NCBI RefSeq assembly: GCF_000421765.1
Contig: NZ_ATXQ01000004.1
Location: 62,001 to 126,000 of the forward strand
Direction of reading: 5' to 3'
Length of the DNA stretch: 64,000 bases
Source of the DNA: Denitrificimonas caeni DSM 24390
Lineage (GTDB): Bacteria; Pseudomonadota; Gammaproteobacteria; Pseudomonadales; Pseudomonadaceae
In this document: one piece after another, positions 22,262 to 31,816 of the stretch
How the letters are laid out: every line of letters starts with the position of its first letter
Numbering within the stretch: the first letter of the stretch is position 1
The notes under the pieces: generated by a model
What the model saw: the letters and a program-made list of their open reading frames with translations, nothing else
Databases searched by the model: none
Told to the model about the DNA's origin: nothing
Position numbers and translations under genes: made by a program

Positions 22262-22795
22262 ATGAAATATCGTTTAGCAGATAGTCAAGTTGATGCGCAT
22301 CCAGACAGCTGGATTGCCCCAACCGCAGCTGTAATTGGCAAAGTACGTCTAGAAGCAGGTGCCAGTGTTTGGTTTAGCGCAGTGTTGCGCGGTGATAATG
22401 AACTGATTCATATCGGCGAAAACAGTAATGTGCAAGACGGCACGGTGATGCACACCGACATGGGTTGGCCGCTGACTTTAGGCAAAGGAGTGACTGTTGG
22501 CCATAACGCTATGCTGCATGGTTGCACCGTCGGTGACCATAGTTTGATTGGTATTGGCGCGGTGATTCTCAATGGTGCGAAAATAGGTAAGCACTGCATC
22601 ATTGGTGCTAACACCTTGATTGCTGAAGGCAAAGAAATTCCTGATGGCAGCCTTGTTGTCGGCTCACCGGGTAAAACTGTACGAGAACTCACCGAGCAGC
22701 AGAAAAAGATGCTGGAGGCCAATGCGGCGCATTATGTGCATAATGCTCGGCGTTACGCTAAAGACTTACAGGTAGACAATGACGACACCCTCTAA
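22262..22795 (+). CDS. Gamma-carbonic anhydrase family protein (YrdA-like)
   Basis: 177 aa of left-handed beta-helix hexapeptide repeats ([63 protein letters not shown]). The three zinc-ligand histidines of the family are present (H64, H81, H86). Whether such YrdA-type proteins hydrate CO2 in vivo is uncertain. GGAG lies 7 nt before the ATG. Its last codons overlap the next gene by 17 bp. Confidence 0.92.
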   Translation: MKYRLADSQVDAHPDSWIAPTAAVIGKVRLEAGASVWFSAVLRGDNELIHIGENSNVQDGTVMHTDMGWPLTLGKGVTVGHNAMLHGCTVGDHSLIGIGAVILNGAKIGKHCIIGANTLIAEGKEIPDGSLVVGSPGKTVRELTEQQKKMLEANAAHYVHNARRYAKDLQVDNDDTL

Positions 22796-22982
22796 AACGC
22801 GCGAAAAACCGGTTAAATCACCCTGTGTGAGTTTATGCGCATTGGATCTTAATGATATCTGTATGGGTTGCCAGCGCAGTGCTGATGAAATCAGGCGCTG
22901 GGGCACTATGACCAACCAACAGCGGCGTGAAGTGCTTGAAGAGCTTGAGCAGCGCGCTCGCCAGCAAGGTTTGCTAAGTTAA
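22779..22982 (+). CDS. Small DUF1289 protein
   Basis: 67 aa. Four cysteines in PCVSLCALD and CMGCQRS, followed by a W-containing helix ([20 protein letters not shown]), are the DUF1289 signature; the Cys set suggests a bound metal or iron-sulfur centre. It overlaps the preceding gene by 17 bp and is followed by purT 16 bp later, so it is co-transcribed. Function unknown. Confidence 0.88.
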   Translation: MTTPSKTREKPVKSPCVSLCALDLNDICMGCQRSADEIRRWGTMTNQQRREVLEELEQRARQQGLLS

Positions 22983-22998
22983 TTAATGAGGATAGGAA

Positions 22999-24180
22999 AT
23001 GCCCTGTATTGGAACGCCATTATCAGCGACTGCTGTGCGAGTTTTGCTCTGTGGCTCTGGCGAACTCGGCAAAGAAGTTGCGCTAGAGTTGCAGCGTTTT
23101 GGTGTCGAAGTCATTGCTGTTGATCGCTATGCTAACGCCCCAGCTATGCAGGTTGCCCATCGAAGTCATGTCATTAATATGCTGGATGATGCGGCGTTAC
23201 GTGCGGTGATTGAGTTGGAGCAGCCGCATTATATCGTTCCAGAGATAGAAGCGATTGCCACGGCGACCTTGGTGGCCCTCGAAAGCGAAGGATTTGCGGT
23301 GATTCCGACTGCGCGTGCTGCGCAGCTCACCATGGATCGTGAGGGTATTCGTCGCTTGGCCGCTGAAGAGTTAGAGCTGCCGACGTCGCCTTATTGCTTT
23401 GCTGACAATTACGGCGAATATTGTGCTGCTGTTCTGCAGGTCGGTTACCCGTGCGTGGTTAAACCGTTGATGAGTTCGTCTGGCAAAGGACAAAGTGTCT
23501 TGCATAGCGAAGCTGATCTAGAGAGTGCCTGGCAAATTGCGCAAGAGGGCGGGCGTACTGGTGCGGGACGAGTGATTGTTGAAGGTTTTATTGATTTTGA
23601 CTATGAAATCACCTTGCTGACTGTACGTCATGTTGATGGCACCAGTTTTTGTCAGCCCATTGGTCATTTACAAGAGCGCGGCGACTATGTGGAGTCATGG
23701 CAGCCGCAAGCGATGACTGCTGCTGCATTGGCGCAAGCGCAGCGAGTAGCGCAATGCATTACAGATTCACTAGGTGGTCGTGGCGTCTTTGGTGTGGAGT
23801 TATTTGTTAAAGGCGATCAGGTCTGGTTTAGCGAGGTTTCGCCGCGCCCGCATGACACGGGGTTGGTTACTTTGATGTCGCAAGATTTATCAGAGTTTGC
23901 TTTGCATGCGCGGGCGATTTTAGGTCTGCCGATTCCTGCAATTCGACAAATGGGCGCTACTGCTTCTGCGGTGATTTTGGTTAAGGGTCATTCGACAAAA
24001 ACCGCTTTTGCCAGTTTAGCGCAGGCCTTACAAGAGCCAGATACCGCATTACGCTTGTTTGGTAAGCCTGCGGTTGAAGGTGAGCGGCGCATGGGTGTTG
24101 CTTTAGCGCAAGCCGAAACGGTAGAAGCAGCTCGCGCAAAAGCCTTGCAAGTGGTAAGTCAAATCAGGGTTGAGCTGTAA
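22999..24180 (+). CDS. purT: Formate-dependent phosphoribosylglycinamide formyltransferase
   Basis: 393 aa, equal to the E. coli enzyme within one residue. ATP-grasp fold: N-terminal [20 protein letters not shown], central [14 protein letters not shown], and [13 protein letters not shown] near 280. It makes formyl-GAR from GAR, formate and ATP and is the folate-independent alternative to PurN. It lies last in the plus-strand group, convergent with the CorC-like gene. Confidence 0.96.
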   Translation: MPCIGTPLSATAVRVLLCGSGELGKEVALELQRFGVEVIAVDRYANAPAMQVAHRSHVINMLDDAALRAVIELEQPHYIVPEIEAIATATLVALESEGFAVIPTARAAQLTMDREGIRRLAAEELELPTSPYCFADNYGEYCAAVLQVGYPCVVKPLMSSSGKGQSVLHSEADLESAWQIAQEGGRTGAGRVIVEGFIDFDYEITLLTVRHVDGTSFCQPIGHLQERGDYVESWQPQAMTAAALAQAQRVAQCITDSLGGRGVFGVELFVKGDQVWFSEVSPRPHDTGLVTLMSQDLSEFALHARAILGLPIPAIRQMGATASAVILVKGHSTKTAFASLAQALQEPDTALRLFGKPAVEGERRMGVALAQAETVEAARAKALQVVSQIRVEL

Positions 24181-24187
24181 TCGATGA

Positions 24188-24215
24188 GCGACTGATCACC
24201 TAGCTAATCAGTCGC
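24188..24215. terminator. Hairpin between convergent purT and the CorC-like gene
   Basis: GCGACTGAT (24188-24196) pairs with ATCAGTCGC (24207-24215), 9 bp, 10-nt loop, no T-tract; the right arm overlaps the end of the opposing gene. It may serve as a weak bidirectional terminator. Confidence 0.45.
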
Positions 24216-25464
24216 TGCTCCATAAGCGCGCACGACTGATTCGATTGTCTTTGATTTCGAGTGTTTCTAAGTAGTACGGACCAATCTGAATACACACCGC
24301 GCCTTCAGGAATAAATTCTAGAATCTCGGTGATTAAGCCGTTCAGTGTTTTCGGGCCATCGCTGGGCAATTCCCATTCCAGTGCTTTATTGATATCACGG
24401 ATATAGGCAGCGCCATCAATGGTGTAACTGCTATCGCTGAGTTGGCGAATTTCTGGTGTGGCGCGTTGATCATGATCACTGAACTCGCCAACAATCTCTT
24501 CGAGGATGTCTTCTAGGGTGACAATGCCTTCTACGTCGCCATACTCGTCAACCACGATACCAATTCGACGTTTATGCTTTTGGAAATTCAGCAGCTGAGT
24601 CGACAGTGGTGTGCTTTCTGGAACAAAGTAAGGATCGCTACAGGCTTCTTGCAGATCATCGTGAGTGAGTTTGTTGAGTGTCAGCAGGCGCGCGATTTGA
24701 CGCATGTGAATCACGCCAATGATCTGGTTAATGTTCTCACGGTACAGTGGCAAGCGCGTGTGCGTGGTAGTGCGCAGTTGCCAAATGATTTGATCAAGAT
24801 TGCTATTGAGGTCGATACCAAATACCTCGTTGCGTGGAATCATAATGTCATTGACGGTGACGTTTTCCAGATCAAGGATGCCTAGGAGCATCTCTTGGCG
24901 ATTGCCTGGCAGTTCTTGCCCAGCCTCGCGTACAACGCTGCGTAGCTCTTCAGTTGATAGGCTTTCAGATGAGCGATGGCGAGGATCAACACCAAATAGG
25001 CGCAGTAAGCCATTACTGATGGCGCCGGTTAGCCAGACGACTGGGCTCAGTGGTGCCATTAGCAGTAAAATAAGACGACTCGAGGGAAAGGCAATCAGCT
25101 CTGGGCGCAGGGCGGCTAATGTCTTTGGCGTGATTTCACCGAAAATCAGGATGATAATCGTCAGAGCTGTGGTTGCAATCACCACACCAGCATCGCCCCA
25201 GAGCTCTACAGCAACGACAGTAGCAATCGAGGCGGCAAGAATATTAACCACGTTATTGCCTACTAGAATTGTTCCTAGTAAGCGATCGGGCGTGCTCAGT
25301 AAGCGCTGCGCGCGCTGTGCGCCGCTATGCCCTTCGCGACCTAGATGGCGAAGCCTGTAGCGGTTAAGGCTTAGTAAACTGGTCTCCGAGCTGGAGAAAA
25401 ACGCAGAACAAATAATCAGAAAAACCAGCAAACCTAATAGATAGCTGATGTGCATATCGTCCAC
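24208..25464 (-). CDS. CNNM/CorC-type membrane protein with CBS domains (YfjD-like)
   Basis: About 418 aa. N-terminal DUF21 membrane domain (helices near 10-30, 65-85, 95-115 and 130-150, with the family's EITPKT), a CBS pair at about 205-325 containing IMIPRNEVFGID and VDEYGDVEGIVTLEDILEEIVGE, and a C-terminal CorC_HlyC domain. Proteins of this class are linked to magnesium/cobalt efflux. Three starts are possible: TTG 25470, GTG 25464 and ATG 25455; GTG 25464 is best placed from GAGG (10 nt) and gives the N-terminus MDDMHISYLLG. The gene is followed upstream by ypjD on the same strand, 12 bp away. Confidence 0.92.
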   Translation of the reverse strand: MDDMHISYLLGLLVFLIICSAFFSSSETSLLSLNRYRLRHLGREGHSGAQRAQRLLSTPDRLLGTILVGNNVVNILAASIATVVAVELWGDAGVVIATTALTIIILIFGEITPKTLAALRPELIAFPSSRLILLLMAPLSPVVWLTGAISNGLLRLFGVDPRHRSSESLSTEELRSVVREAGQELPGNRQEMLLGILDLENVTVNDIMIPRNEVFGIDLNSNLDQIIWQLRTTTHTRLPLYRENINQIIGVIHMRQIARLLTLNKLTHDDLQEACSDPYFVPESTPLSTQLLNFQKHKRRIGIVVDEYGDVEGIVTLEDILEEIVGEFSDHDQRATPEIRQLSDSSYTIDGAAYIRDINKALEWELPSDGPKTLNGLITEILEFIPEGAVCIQIGPYYLETLEIKDNRISRARLWSSD

Positions 25465-25476
25465 AAGCAAAGAGCC

Positions 25477-26277
25477 TCAAATAGCTAAAATAAATTCACG
25501 GACCAATTTACTGCCGAAGTAGGCCAGCATCAGTAAGAAAAAGCCGGCGATTGTCCAGCGGATGGCTTTGTGTCCGCGCCAACCGAGTTGGTGGCGTCCC
25601 CATAAAAGGATGCCAAAAACCAGCCAAGCGATGCATGACAACAAGGTCTTGTGGACCAAATGTTGAGCGAATAAGTTATCAAGGAATAACCAGCCGGTGA
25701 TCAGTGATAACGATAGCAACAACCAGCCTGCCCATAAAAAGCCAAACAATAAGCTTTCCATGGTTTGCAGCGGCGGAAAGTGTTTGATTAATGTAGAAAC
25801 TGGGCGTTTGCGCAGTTGCTGGTCCTGAATGAGTAAAATCATCGACTGAAATACAGCAATAGTAATCATGCCGTAGGCTAAAATTGAAAACAGAATATGC
25901 GCCAAAATACCTGGAGCTTCATTAATAGGCTGCATATTGCCTTGCGGCAAAAACTGCGCACACAATACAGTGACGGTGCCTAAGCTCAGTAGCGGCACCA
26001 GCAGAACATGCACCGACATACGCAGCAGGCAAAGCAGTACCAGTGCGATAACGGAAAAGGCAATCAGGCTGGCAGCATTAAAGAAGCTTAAGGACAGACC
26101 TTGGTCGGTCAGCAGGATCGGAAATAAATGCAGGCCATGGGCAATCAGCCCTAATAACGTAGCACTGGCGACGAGGGTTGTGTTGAGCGCGGTGCGCCGC
26201 AAAAAGCAGCCAATAATGTATAAACAGGTGGCTAAATAAAAAACTGCAGCGAAGACACTAGAAAGCAGAATGGACAT
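25477..26277 (-). CDS. ypjD: CcsA-like inner-membrane protein (YpjD family)
   Basis: 266 aa, almost wholly hydrophobic with eight or so membrane helices. The tail has the cytochrome c assembly (CcsA) family pattern, including the LAHILFSILAYGMITIAVFQSM segment and a W-rich WLVFGILLWGRHQLGWRG near the end. YpjD is of uncertain function. In Pseudomonas it sits between the CorC-like gene and ffh; here the ffh side is replaced by yceD, so this is a rearrangement point. Confidence 0.85.
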   Translation of the reverse strand: MSILLSSVFAAVFYLATCLYIIGCFLRRTALNTTLVASATLLGLIAHGLHLFPILLTDQGLSLSFFNAASLIAFSVIALVLLCLLRMSVHVLLVPLLSLGTVTVLCAQFLPQGNMQPINEAPGILAHILFSILAYGMITIAVFQSMILLIQDQQLRKRPVSTLIKHFPPLQTMESLLFGFLWAGWLLLSLSLITGWLFLDNLFAQHLVHKTLLSCIAWLVFGILLWGRHQLGWRGHKAIRWTIAGFFLLMLAYFGSKLVREFILAI

Positions 26278-26464
26278 AAGACCTAATACAATAAATGCAA
26301 CGGGTTGAGTTTGGCATATAATACATCAGCACAGAAACAATATTTGCTTTGCTGCACAGAGAGACTCGATATTTCCAGTCTTTTTACGATTAAGCAATCG
26401 CTGTTGTATCTAAAACACAATATCCTTTGACAGTTGCAAGGTCTATCCATAGAATACCGCGCCT

Positions 26465-26992
26465 ATGATATATGGACCGATTCCTCCTCACGTTGATCCG
26501 CGAAAACTTGCTGATCGCAGTGTTTCCTTAGCTGGAGAGCTGCAACTGTCGCAATTTTCTAGGGTCTGCGAACTGTTAACAGACACTGCCGGACATGTTC
26601 GCGCAGAGTTTGCGTTTAGTCGCGACGAGCAGAAAGTAGCAGTAATGCAACTTAAACTTGAGTCGGAGGTTAGGATGATCTGCCAGCGTTGCTTGGATGA
26701 GGCAGCTATACCTGTTAGTGGTGAGTATCTGTATGCCATAGTCACACCCGGCACAGATGCGTTACACTTGCCCAAAGGATATGACGCGCTTGAAGTAGGT
26801 GAAGAACCTTTAGATTTATTGGCATTGATTGAAGATGAGTTATTGCTCGCTTTACCCATTGTGCCAATGCATCCACCTGAAGAATGCCAGCAACCGGCTG
26901 GGCTCCTAGAGTCCGAATCGAGCAAGAACGCGGTTACAAGGTCCAACCCGTTCAGTGTATTGGCGCAGTTAAAGCGTGACCCAAACGTTTAG
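26465..26992 (+). CDS. yceD: YceD/DUF177 family protein (23S rRNA accumulation factor)
   Basis: 175 aa with the canonical start (PIPPHVDPRKLADRSVSLAGE) and the CQRC pair (near 78-81) in a region RMICQRCLDEAAIPVSGEY that fits metal binding. The family is almost always directly upstream of rpmF, as here (12 bp). It has been linked to 23S rRNA maturation. First gene of the long plus-strand run through tatD. A TATAAT at 26317-26322 lies upstream but without a good -35. Confidence 0.92.
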   Translation: MIYGPIPPHVDPRKLADRSVSLAGELQLSQFSRVCELLTDTAGHVRAEFAFSRDEQKVAVMQLKLESEVRMICQRCLDEAAIPVSGEYLYAIVTPGTDALHLPKGYDALEVGEEPLDLLALIEDELLLALPIVPMHPPEECQQPAGLLESESSKNAVTRSNPFSVLAQLKRDPNV

Positions 26993-27004
26993 GAGTTAAT
27001 AATT

Positions 27005-27187
27005 ATGGCTGTTCAGAAAAGTAAGAAATCCCGTTCAGCGCGTGACATGCGCCGTTCACACGATGCACTCACCGCAAGCACTTTGACTGTAGAAAAAAGT
27101 ACAGGCGAATTGCGTTTGCGTCACCACGTATCACCAGAAGGTGTATACCGTGGTCGCCAAGTGATCACGAAGGATTCTGCTGAGTAA
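27005..27187 (+). CDS. rpmF: Ribosomal protein bL32
   Basis: 60 aa. Starts [21 protein letters not shown] and contains [16 protein letters not shown], the standard bacterial L32 of the zinc-free type (no Cys-X2-Cys). GGAG 8 nt upstream of the ATG. Sits between yceD and plsX, the conserved order in gammaproteobacteria. Confidence 0.97.
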   Translation: MAVQKSKKSRSARDMRRSHDALTASTLTVEKSTGELRLRHHVSPEGVYRGRQVITKDSAE

Positions 27188-27190
27188 ACC

Positions 27191-28231
27191 TTGACCGGTT
27201 TAACGATAGCAATTGATGCAATGGGCGGGGACTTTGGTCCCCGTCTTGTCGTTCCTGCTTGTATAAAAAGCTTAACCGAATATCCGGCGCTGCATTTAGT
27301 GTTGGTCGGTGACCGTTCTATTATTGAGCCAATTCTTGCTCAGTATCCCCAAAATGATTCTTCGCGCTTAACCGTGCAGCATGCCGGTGAAGAAGTGACG
27401 ATGGATGATTTGCCAGTCCACGCACTGCGCCATAAGCCCGACTCCTCGATGCGTATTGCTTTGCAATTATTGCGTGATAAGCAGGTGCAAGCCTGTGTCA
27501 GTGCTGGCAATACCGGAGCCTTGATGGCTTTGGCTAAACATGTGCTCAAGTGCTTGCCAGGTATTGATCGACCGGCAATTATGACTGCTTTGCCAACTCA
27601 AAGTGGTGAGACACACCTATTGGATTTAGGGGCTAATGTTGATGTCAGTGCCGATCAATTAGTGCAGTTTGCGTTGATGGGCTCTGCCGCGCTGCAGATT
27701 CAAAGTGTTAATCATCCACGCGTCGCTTTGCTCAATGTCGGTAGCGAAGCGATTAAGGGTAATCAGCAGGTTAAGCAGGCGGCAGCATTGCTCGAAGAGA
27801 TCAAGCACCTTAATTACATCGGGTACATTGAAGGTGACGGTGTTTTTCGTGGTGAGGCGGATGTGGTGGTGTGTGACGGCTTTGTCGGTAATATTTTGCT
27901 TAAATCCAGTGAAGGCCTTGCGCAAATGATCGCTGCACGTATTCGACAGCGACTCGGGCGAGGCCTGCGGGCATGGCTATTATCATGGCTGGCTGCGCCA
28001 TTGCTGCGAGTGCTGCGCACTGAGCTTGCTCCTGATCGATACAATGGTGCGTGTCTATTAGGTGTGACTGGAGTTGTAGTGAAAAGCCACGGCAGTGCCA
28101 GTCAGGCTGCCTTTCAATCAGCGATAGGTGTGGCCTATCGTGCTGCGCAAGAGCACCTTGCGGAGTGCCTGCAGCAGCACTTGCGGCAAGTCATGGTTGA
28201 TGCGGAACTCAATCTTGATACTAAGGTGTGA
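27191..28231 (+). CDS. plsX: Phosphate acyltransferase PlsX
   Basis: 346 aa. N-terminal [13 protein letters not shown], internal [18 protein letters not shown] and [17 protein letters not shown] are PlsX hallmarks. It makes acyl-phosphate from acyl-ACP for the first step of phospholipid synthesis. It begins with TTG at 27191, 3 bp after the rpmF stop, with no good ribosome site, so coupling to rpmF translation is likely. Next in line is fabD. Confidence 0.95.
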   Translation: MTGLTIAIDAMGGDFGPRLVVPACIKSLTEYPALHLVLVGDRSIIEPILAQYPQNDSSRLTVQHAGEEVTMDDLPVHALRHKPDSSMRIALQLLRDKQVQACVSAGNTGALMALAKHVLKCLPGIDRPAIMTALPTQSGETHLLDLGANVDVSADQLVQFALMGSAALQIQSVNHPRVALLNVGSEAIKGNQQVKQAAALLEEIKHLNYIGYIEGDGVFRGEADVVVCDGFVGNILLKSSEGLAQMIAARIRQRLGRGLRAWLLSWLAAPLLRVLRTELAPDRYNGACLLGVTGVVVKSHGSASQAAFQSAIGVAYRAAQEHLAECLQQHLRQVMVDAELNLDTKV

Positions 28232-28325
28232 CCGATGCTGGGTGCTTATCATCCAATAGTCGGTTTGTTATTAGTACCTTAAGCGTGGCAAACTTCCTTT
28301 GTTGAATGATAGGTAATATTTAGTT

Positions 28326-29264
28326 ATGAAGGCTTCTCTTGCGTTTGTATTCCCCGGGCAAGGTTCTCAGGCTGTCAGCATGTTGGCAGATATTGGTGCC
28401 GCTGAATCTGTGGTTGCTGAAACTTTTGCCGAAGCATCTGCTGCTTTAGGTTATGACCTGTGGGCGCTATGTCAGCAAGGTCCTGCCGAAGTATTAAATC
28501 AAACGGATAAAACCCAGCCCGCTATTTTGACCGCATCGATTGCCTTATGGCGTTTGTGGTTGGCTAAAGGTGGTCCGCAACCCGCTTATGTCGCAGGGCA
28601 TAGTTTGGGTGAGTATTCAGCGCTGGTTGCTGCAGGCAGTTTGACTTTGGTTGATGCGGTGCGTTTGGTTGAGCGTCGTGGTCAGTTAATGCAAGAAGCT
28701 GTGCCAGCAGGTACTGGCGGTATGGCCGCTATTTTAGGTTTAGATGATGCTGATGTGCAGGCTGCTTGTGCAGAAGCCGCGCAAGGTGAAGTGGTCAGCG
28801 CAGTGAATTTTAATGCGCCAGGCCAAGTTGTGGTTGCAGGTTCTGCCGCTGCTGTTGAGCGCGCGATTGAAGCCTGTAAGGCGCGTGGTGCGAAGCGTGC
28901 AATGCCTTTGCCGGTGAGTGTACCTTCGCATTGTGAGTTAATGCGCCCTGCCGCAGAGCAGTTTGCTCAGGCCTTGGCTGCAGTTGCTTGGCAGAAGCCA
29001 AGCATTGCTTTGGTGCAGAATGTCAGCGCTGAAGTCGTGACAGATTTAGCTGTATTAGAACAAAACCTGTTAGCGCAACTCTATAGTCCTGTGCGTTGGG
29101 TTGAATCGATGGTGTGTTTAGCGGCGCAAGGTGTAACTGATGTGGTGGAATGTGGCCCAGGTAAAGTCCTGTCAGGCCTCAATAAGCGCTGCATTAAAGG
29201 TGTTAATACATATAATTTGGACAGCCCCGAAGCATTTGCTGCAGCCTTAACTGCACAGCTTTGA
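28326..29264 (+). CDS. fabD: Malonyl-CoA:ACP transacylase
   Basis: 312 aa. N-terminal FVFPGQGSQ, nucleophile Ser93 in GHSLGEYSAL, and PSHCELM with the catalytic His. Loads malonate onto ACP for fatty acid synthesis. Part of fabD-fabG-acpP-fabF. fabG starts 13 bp downstream. Confidence 0.97.
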   Translation: MKASLAFVFPGQGSQAVSMLADIGAAESVVAETFAEASAALGYDLWALCQQGPAEVLNQTDKTQPAILTASIALWRLWLAKGGPQPAYVAGHSLGEYSALVAAGSLTLVDAVRLVERRGQLMQEAVPAGTGGMAAILGLDDADVQAACAEAAQGEVVSAVNFNAPGQVVVAGSAAAVERAIEACKARGAKRAMPLPVSVPSHCELMRPAAEQFAQALAAVAWQKPSIALVQNVSAEVVTDLAVLEQNLLAQLYSPVRWVESMVCLAAQGVTDVVECGPGKVLSGLNKRCIKGVNTYNLDSPEAFAAALTAQL

Positions 29265-29277
29265 TATGGAGAGAGTG

Positions 29278-30021
29278 ATGAGTTTAGAAGGTAAGGTGGC
29301 GCTAGTCACCGGTGCAAGCCGTGGTATTGGTCGCGCCATTGCCCTGCAGTTAGGTGCGCAAGGTGCAACTGTTATTGGTACTGCTACTTCTGAAAGCGGC
29401 GCGCAAAGTATCAGTCAAGCGTTGCAAGATAGCGGCATTCAAGGCGCTGGCATGGTGTTAAATGTCTGCGATGCAGATTCTGTAGCTGCGACACTTGAGC
29501 GCATTCAAACAGAGTTTGGAGCGCCACTGATTCTAGTCAATAACGCCGGTATCACTCGCGATAATCTGATGCTGCGGATGAAAGACGATGAGTGGTTTGA
29601 TGTTATTGATACCAATTTGCATAGTTTGTACCGTATGTCGAAAGCTGTGTTACGCGGCATGACGAAAGCGCGCTGGGGACGTATTATCAGTATCGGCTCA
29701 GTAGTAGGTGCAATGGGTAATGCAGGTCAAGTAAACTACGCTGCAGCAAAAGCTGGTTTAGAAGGTTTTGGTCGTGCTTTAGCCCGTGAAGTAGGCTCGC
29801 GCTCGATTACCGTTAACGCAGTTGCTCCAGGCTTTATCGATACGGATATGACCCGTGATTTGCCCGAAGCACAGCGTGATGCATTATTGACTCAAATCCC
29901 GTTAGGGCGTTTGGGGCAAGCGCAAGAAATTGCTAACGTTGTTGGTTTTCTTGCGTCAGAACAGGCTTCTTATGTTACTGGAACCACGATTCCGGTGAAT
30001 GGCGGCATGTATATGAGTTAA
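29278..30021 (+). CDS. fabG: 3-oxoacyl-ACP reductase FabG
   Basis: 247 aa from the ATG at 29278, preceded by GGAGAG 5 nt upstream; this rules out the ATG at 29266. Short-chain dehydrogenase: NADPH motif TGASRGIG (11-18), NNAG, catalytic Ser-Tyr-Lys in GSVVG...VNYAAAKAG. C-terminal VTGTTIPVNGGMYMS. Reduces 3-oxoacyl-ACP. Confidence 0.97.
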   Translation: MSLEGKVALVTGASRGIGRAIALQLGAQGATVIGTATSESGAQSISQALQDSGIQGAGMVLNVCDADSVAATLERIQTEFGAPLILVNNAGITRDNLMLRMKDDEWFDVIDTNLHSLYRMSKAVLRGMTKARWGRIISIGSVVGAMGNAGQVNYAAAKAGLEGFGRALAREVGSRSITVNAVAPGFIDTDMTRDLPEAQRDALLTQIPLGRLGQAQEIANVVGFLASEQASYVTGTTIPVNGGMYMS

Positions 30022-30122
30022 AATAGCTGCAAATGTGACCGAAGCGTCAAGTTTTGAGTCATAATTGCGGTTTGTAAAACATGAGTTGTTTGAGTGACGC
30101 ATCACGCTGAACACAGACAAAT

Positions 30123-30163
30123 CGAACAAGTTGTTCGCAAAGGGCAGGCAGTTGGCTTAAAAT
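30123..30163 (+). promoter_or_regulatory. Candidate acpP promoter with overlapping palindrome
   Basis: -35-like TTCGCA (30134-30139), 18-bp spacer, -10 TAAAAT (30158-30163), about 65 nt before acpP. A perfect inverted repeat CGAACAA-G-TTGTTCG (30123-30137) overlaps the -35. The 214-bp fabG-acpP gap holds no ORF; a separate acpP promoter is common because ACP is made in large amounts. Confidence 0.4.
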
Positions 30164-30235
30164 GCGCAAAACCCTTTCATGCACTAGTGGCAGCTAGAGT
30201 TGCCCAGTTTTTTCCATTTAGGAGTGATACACGGT

Positions 30236-30472
30236 ATGAGCACTATTGAAGAACGCGTTAAAAAAATTGTTGCTGAACAGTTAGGTGTTAAAGCAGAAGA
30301 CGTGACTAACAGCGCATCTTTTGTTAATGATTTAGGCGCGGACTCATTGGATACAGTTGAGTTGGTTATGGCTCTTGAAGAAGAGTTCGAGACTGAAATT
30401 CCTGATGAAAAAGCTGAAAAAATCACTACTGTTCAAGAAGCTATCGATTACATCAACGCGCACGCGCAGTAA
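30236..30472 (+). CDS. acpP: Acyl carrier protein
   Basis: 78 aa from the ATG at 30236 (TTAGGAG about 12 nt upstream). Highly acidic, with phosphopantetheine attachment Ser37 in [18 protein letters not shown]. Shuttles acyl chains for fatty acid, lipid A and lipoate synthesis. Followed by a terminator, then fabF. Confidence 0.98.
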   Translation: MSTIEERVKKIVAEQLGVKAEDVTNSASFVNDLGADSLDTVELVMALEEEFETEIPDEKAEKITTVQEAIDYINAHAQ

Positions 30473-30497
30473 TGTAAACGGTTGTTTTACAACAGCG

Positions 30498-30536
30498 AAA
30501 GCCGCGCGACTTTTATAGATGTGCGGCTTTTTTTTT
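30498..30536 (+). terminator. Intrinsic terminator after acpP
   Basis: AAAGCCGC (30498-30505) pairs with GCGGCTTT (30523-30530), then nine or so T. A 17-nt loop. It should separate most acpP message from fabF. Confidence 0.8.
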
Positions 30537-30572
30537 GCACAGCGCATAATGCATTAACAAGAGGTTATCGCC

Positions 30573-31814
30573 ATGTCGCGTAGACGTGTCGTAGTTACCG
30601 GGATGGGAATGTTGTCCCCGCTGGGTGTTGATGTTGCACAGAGTTGGTCTGGCATCCTTGCAGGTAAAAGCGGTATTGGTTTGATTGAGCATATGAATGT
30701 TGATGCTTTTTCAACTCGTTTTGGCGGGTCCGTCAAAAACTTTGATGTTGAACAGTATATGCCTGCTAAAGATGCACGGCGCTTAGACTTGTTCATTCAG
30801 TACGGGTTGGCGGCAGGTATGCAAGCCATGACTGACTCAGGATTGGAAGTCACTGATGCCAATCGTCAGCGCATTGGCGTAGCGATGGGCTCTGGGATTG
30901 GCGGTCTAACCAATATTGAAAACACCAGTAAAACGCTATTTGATCAGGGCCCGCGCCGGATTTCACCATTTTTTGTGCCTGGTTCTATTATCAACATGAT
31001 CTCTGGCGTCTTGTCGATCCAGCTTGGTCTACAGGGTCCAAACTACGCTGTAGCAACCGCTTGCACGACAGGTACCCATTGTATCGGTATGGCGGCGCGC
31101 AATATTGCTTATGGTGATGCTGATGTGATGTTGGCTGGCGGCGCTGAAATGGCAGCCTGTGGCTTAGGTCTTGGTGGCTTTGCTGCGTCACGCGCATTAT
31201 CTACGCGTAATGACGATCCGCAAGCAGCAAGCCGTCCATGGGACGCTGGCCGTGATGGTTTTGTGCTGTCCGATGGCGCCGGAGCCTTGGTGTTGGAAGA
31301 GTTAGAGCATGCGAAAGCCCGTGGTGCGACGATTTATGCAGAAGTTGCTGGTTTTGGTATGAGTGCGGATGCTTACCATATGACCTCGCCACCAGAACAA
31401 GGTGATGGTGCGGCGCGTTGCATGGCCAATGCACTGCATGATGCAGGCATGCTTCCTGATCAAGTGCAGTATGTGAATGCGCATGGAACCTCAACCTCAG
31501 CGGGTGACTTGGCTGAAGTTAATGCATTGAAAAGTGTCTTTGCTGAGCATGCCAAAACCATCTGTGTTAGCTCCACGAAATCGATGACTGGACACCTATT
31601 AGGTGCTGCCGGCGCTGTAGAGGCGATTTTTAGTATTTTAGCAATACGCGATCAAGTGGCACCGCCGACCATCAATCTTGATGAGCCAGGTGAGGGCTGC
31701 GATCTCGACTTCGTTGCCCATCAAGCTAAGCCGCTAGCGATTGATGCTGTGCTCTCTAACTCCTTTGGTTTTGGCGGCACCAATGGCTCATTGCTGTTAC
31801 GTCGGTATCGTTAG
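30573..31814 (+). CDS. fabF: 3-oxoacyl-ACP synthase II
   Basis: 413 aa. Condensing-enzyme active site Cys164 in [10 protein letters not shown], His in [12 protein letters not shown] and His in [10 protein letters not shown]. Elongates acyl-ACP with malonyl-ACP, including the C16-to-C18:1 step. Good AAGAGG upstream of the ATG. pabC begins 2 bp past the stop. Confidence 0.97.
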   Translation: MSRRRVVVTGMGMLSPLGVDVAQSWSGILAGKSGIGLIEHMNVDAFSTRFGGSVKNFDVEQYMPAKDARRLDLFIQYGLAAGMQAMTDSGLEVTDANRQRIGVAMGSGIGGLTNIENTSKTLFDQGPRRISPFFVPGSIINMISGVLSIQLGLQGPNYAVATACTTGTHCIGMAARNIAYGDADVMLAGGAEMAACGLGLGGFAASRALSTRNDDPQAASRPWDAGRDGFVLSDGAGALVLEELEHAKARGATIYAEVAGFGMSADAYHMTSPPEQGDGAARCMANALHDAGMLPDQVQYVNAHGTSTSAGDLAEVNALKSVFAEHAKTICVSSTKSMTGHLLGAAGAVEAIFSILAIRDQVAPPTINLDEPGEGCDLDFVAHQAKPLAIDAVLSNSFGFGGTNGSLLLRRYR

Positions 31815-31816
31815 AC

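Noticed and set aside
24800-25360. 186-codon plus-strand ORF opposite the CorC-like gene.
   Set aside because: Basic, low-complexity composition typical of antisense shadows; the minus-strand frame is clearly the real gene.
26305-26322. TTGAGT and TATAAT as a yceD promoter.
   Set aside because: The two boxes are only 6 bp apart, so they cannot be a -35/-10 pair; the TATAAT alone is not enough to call.
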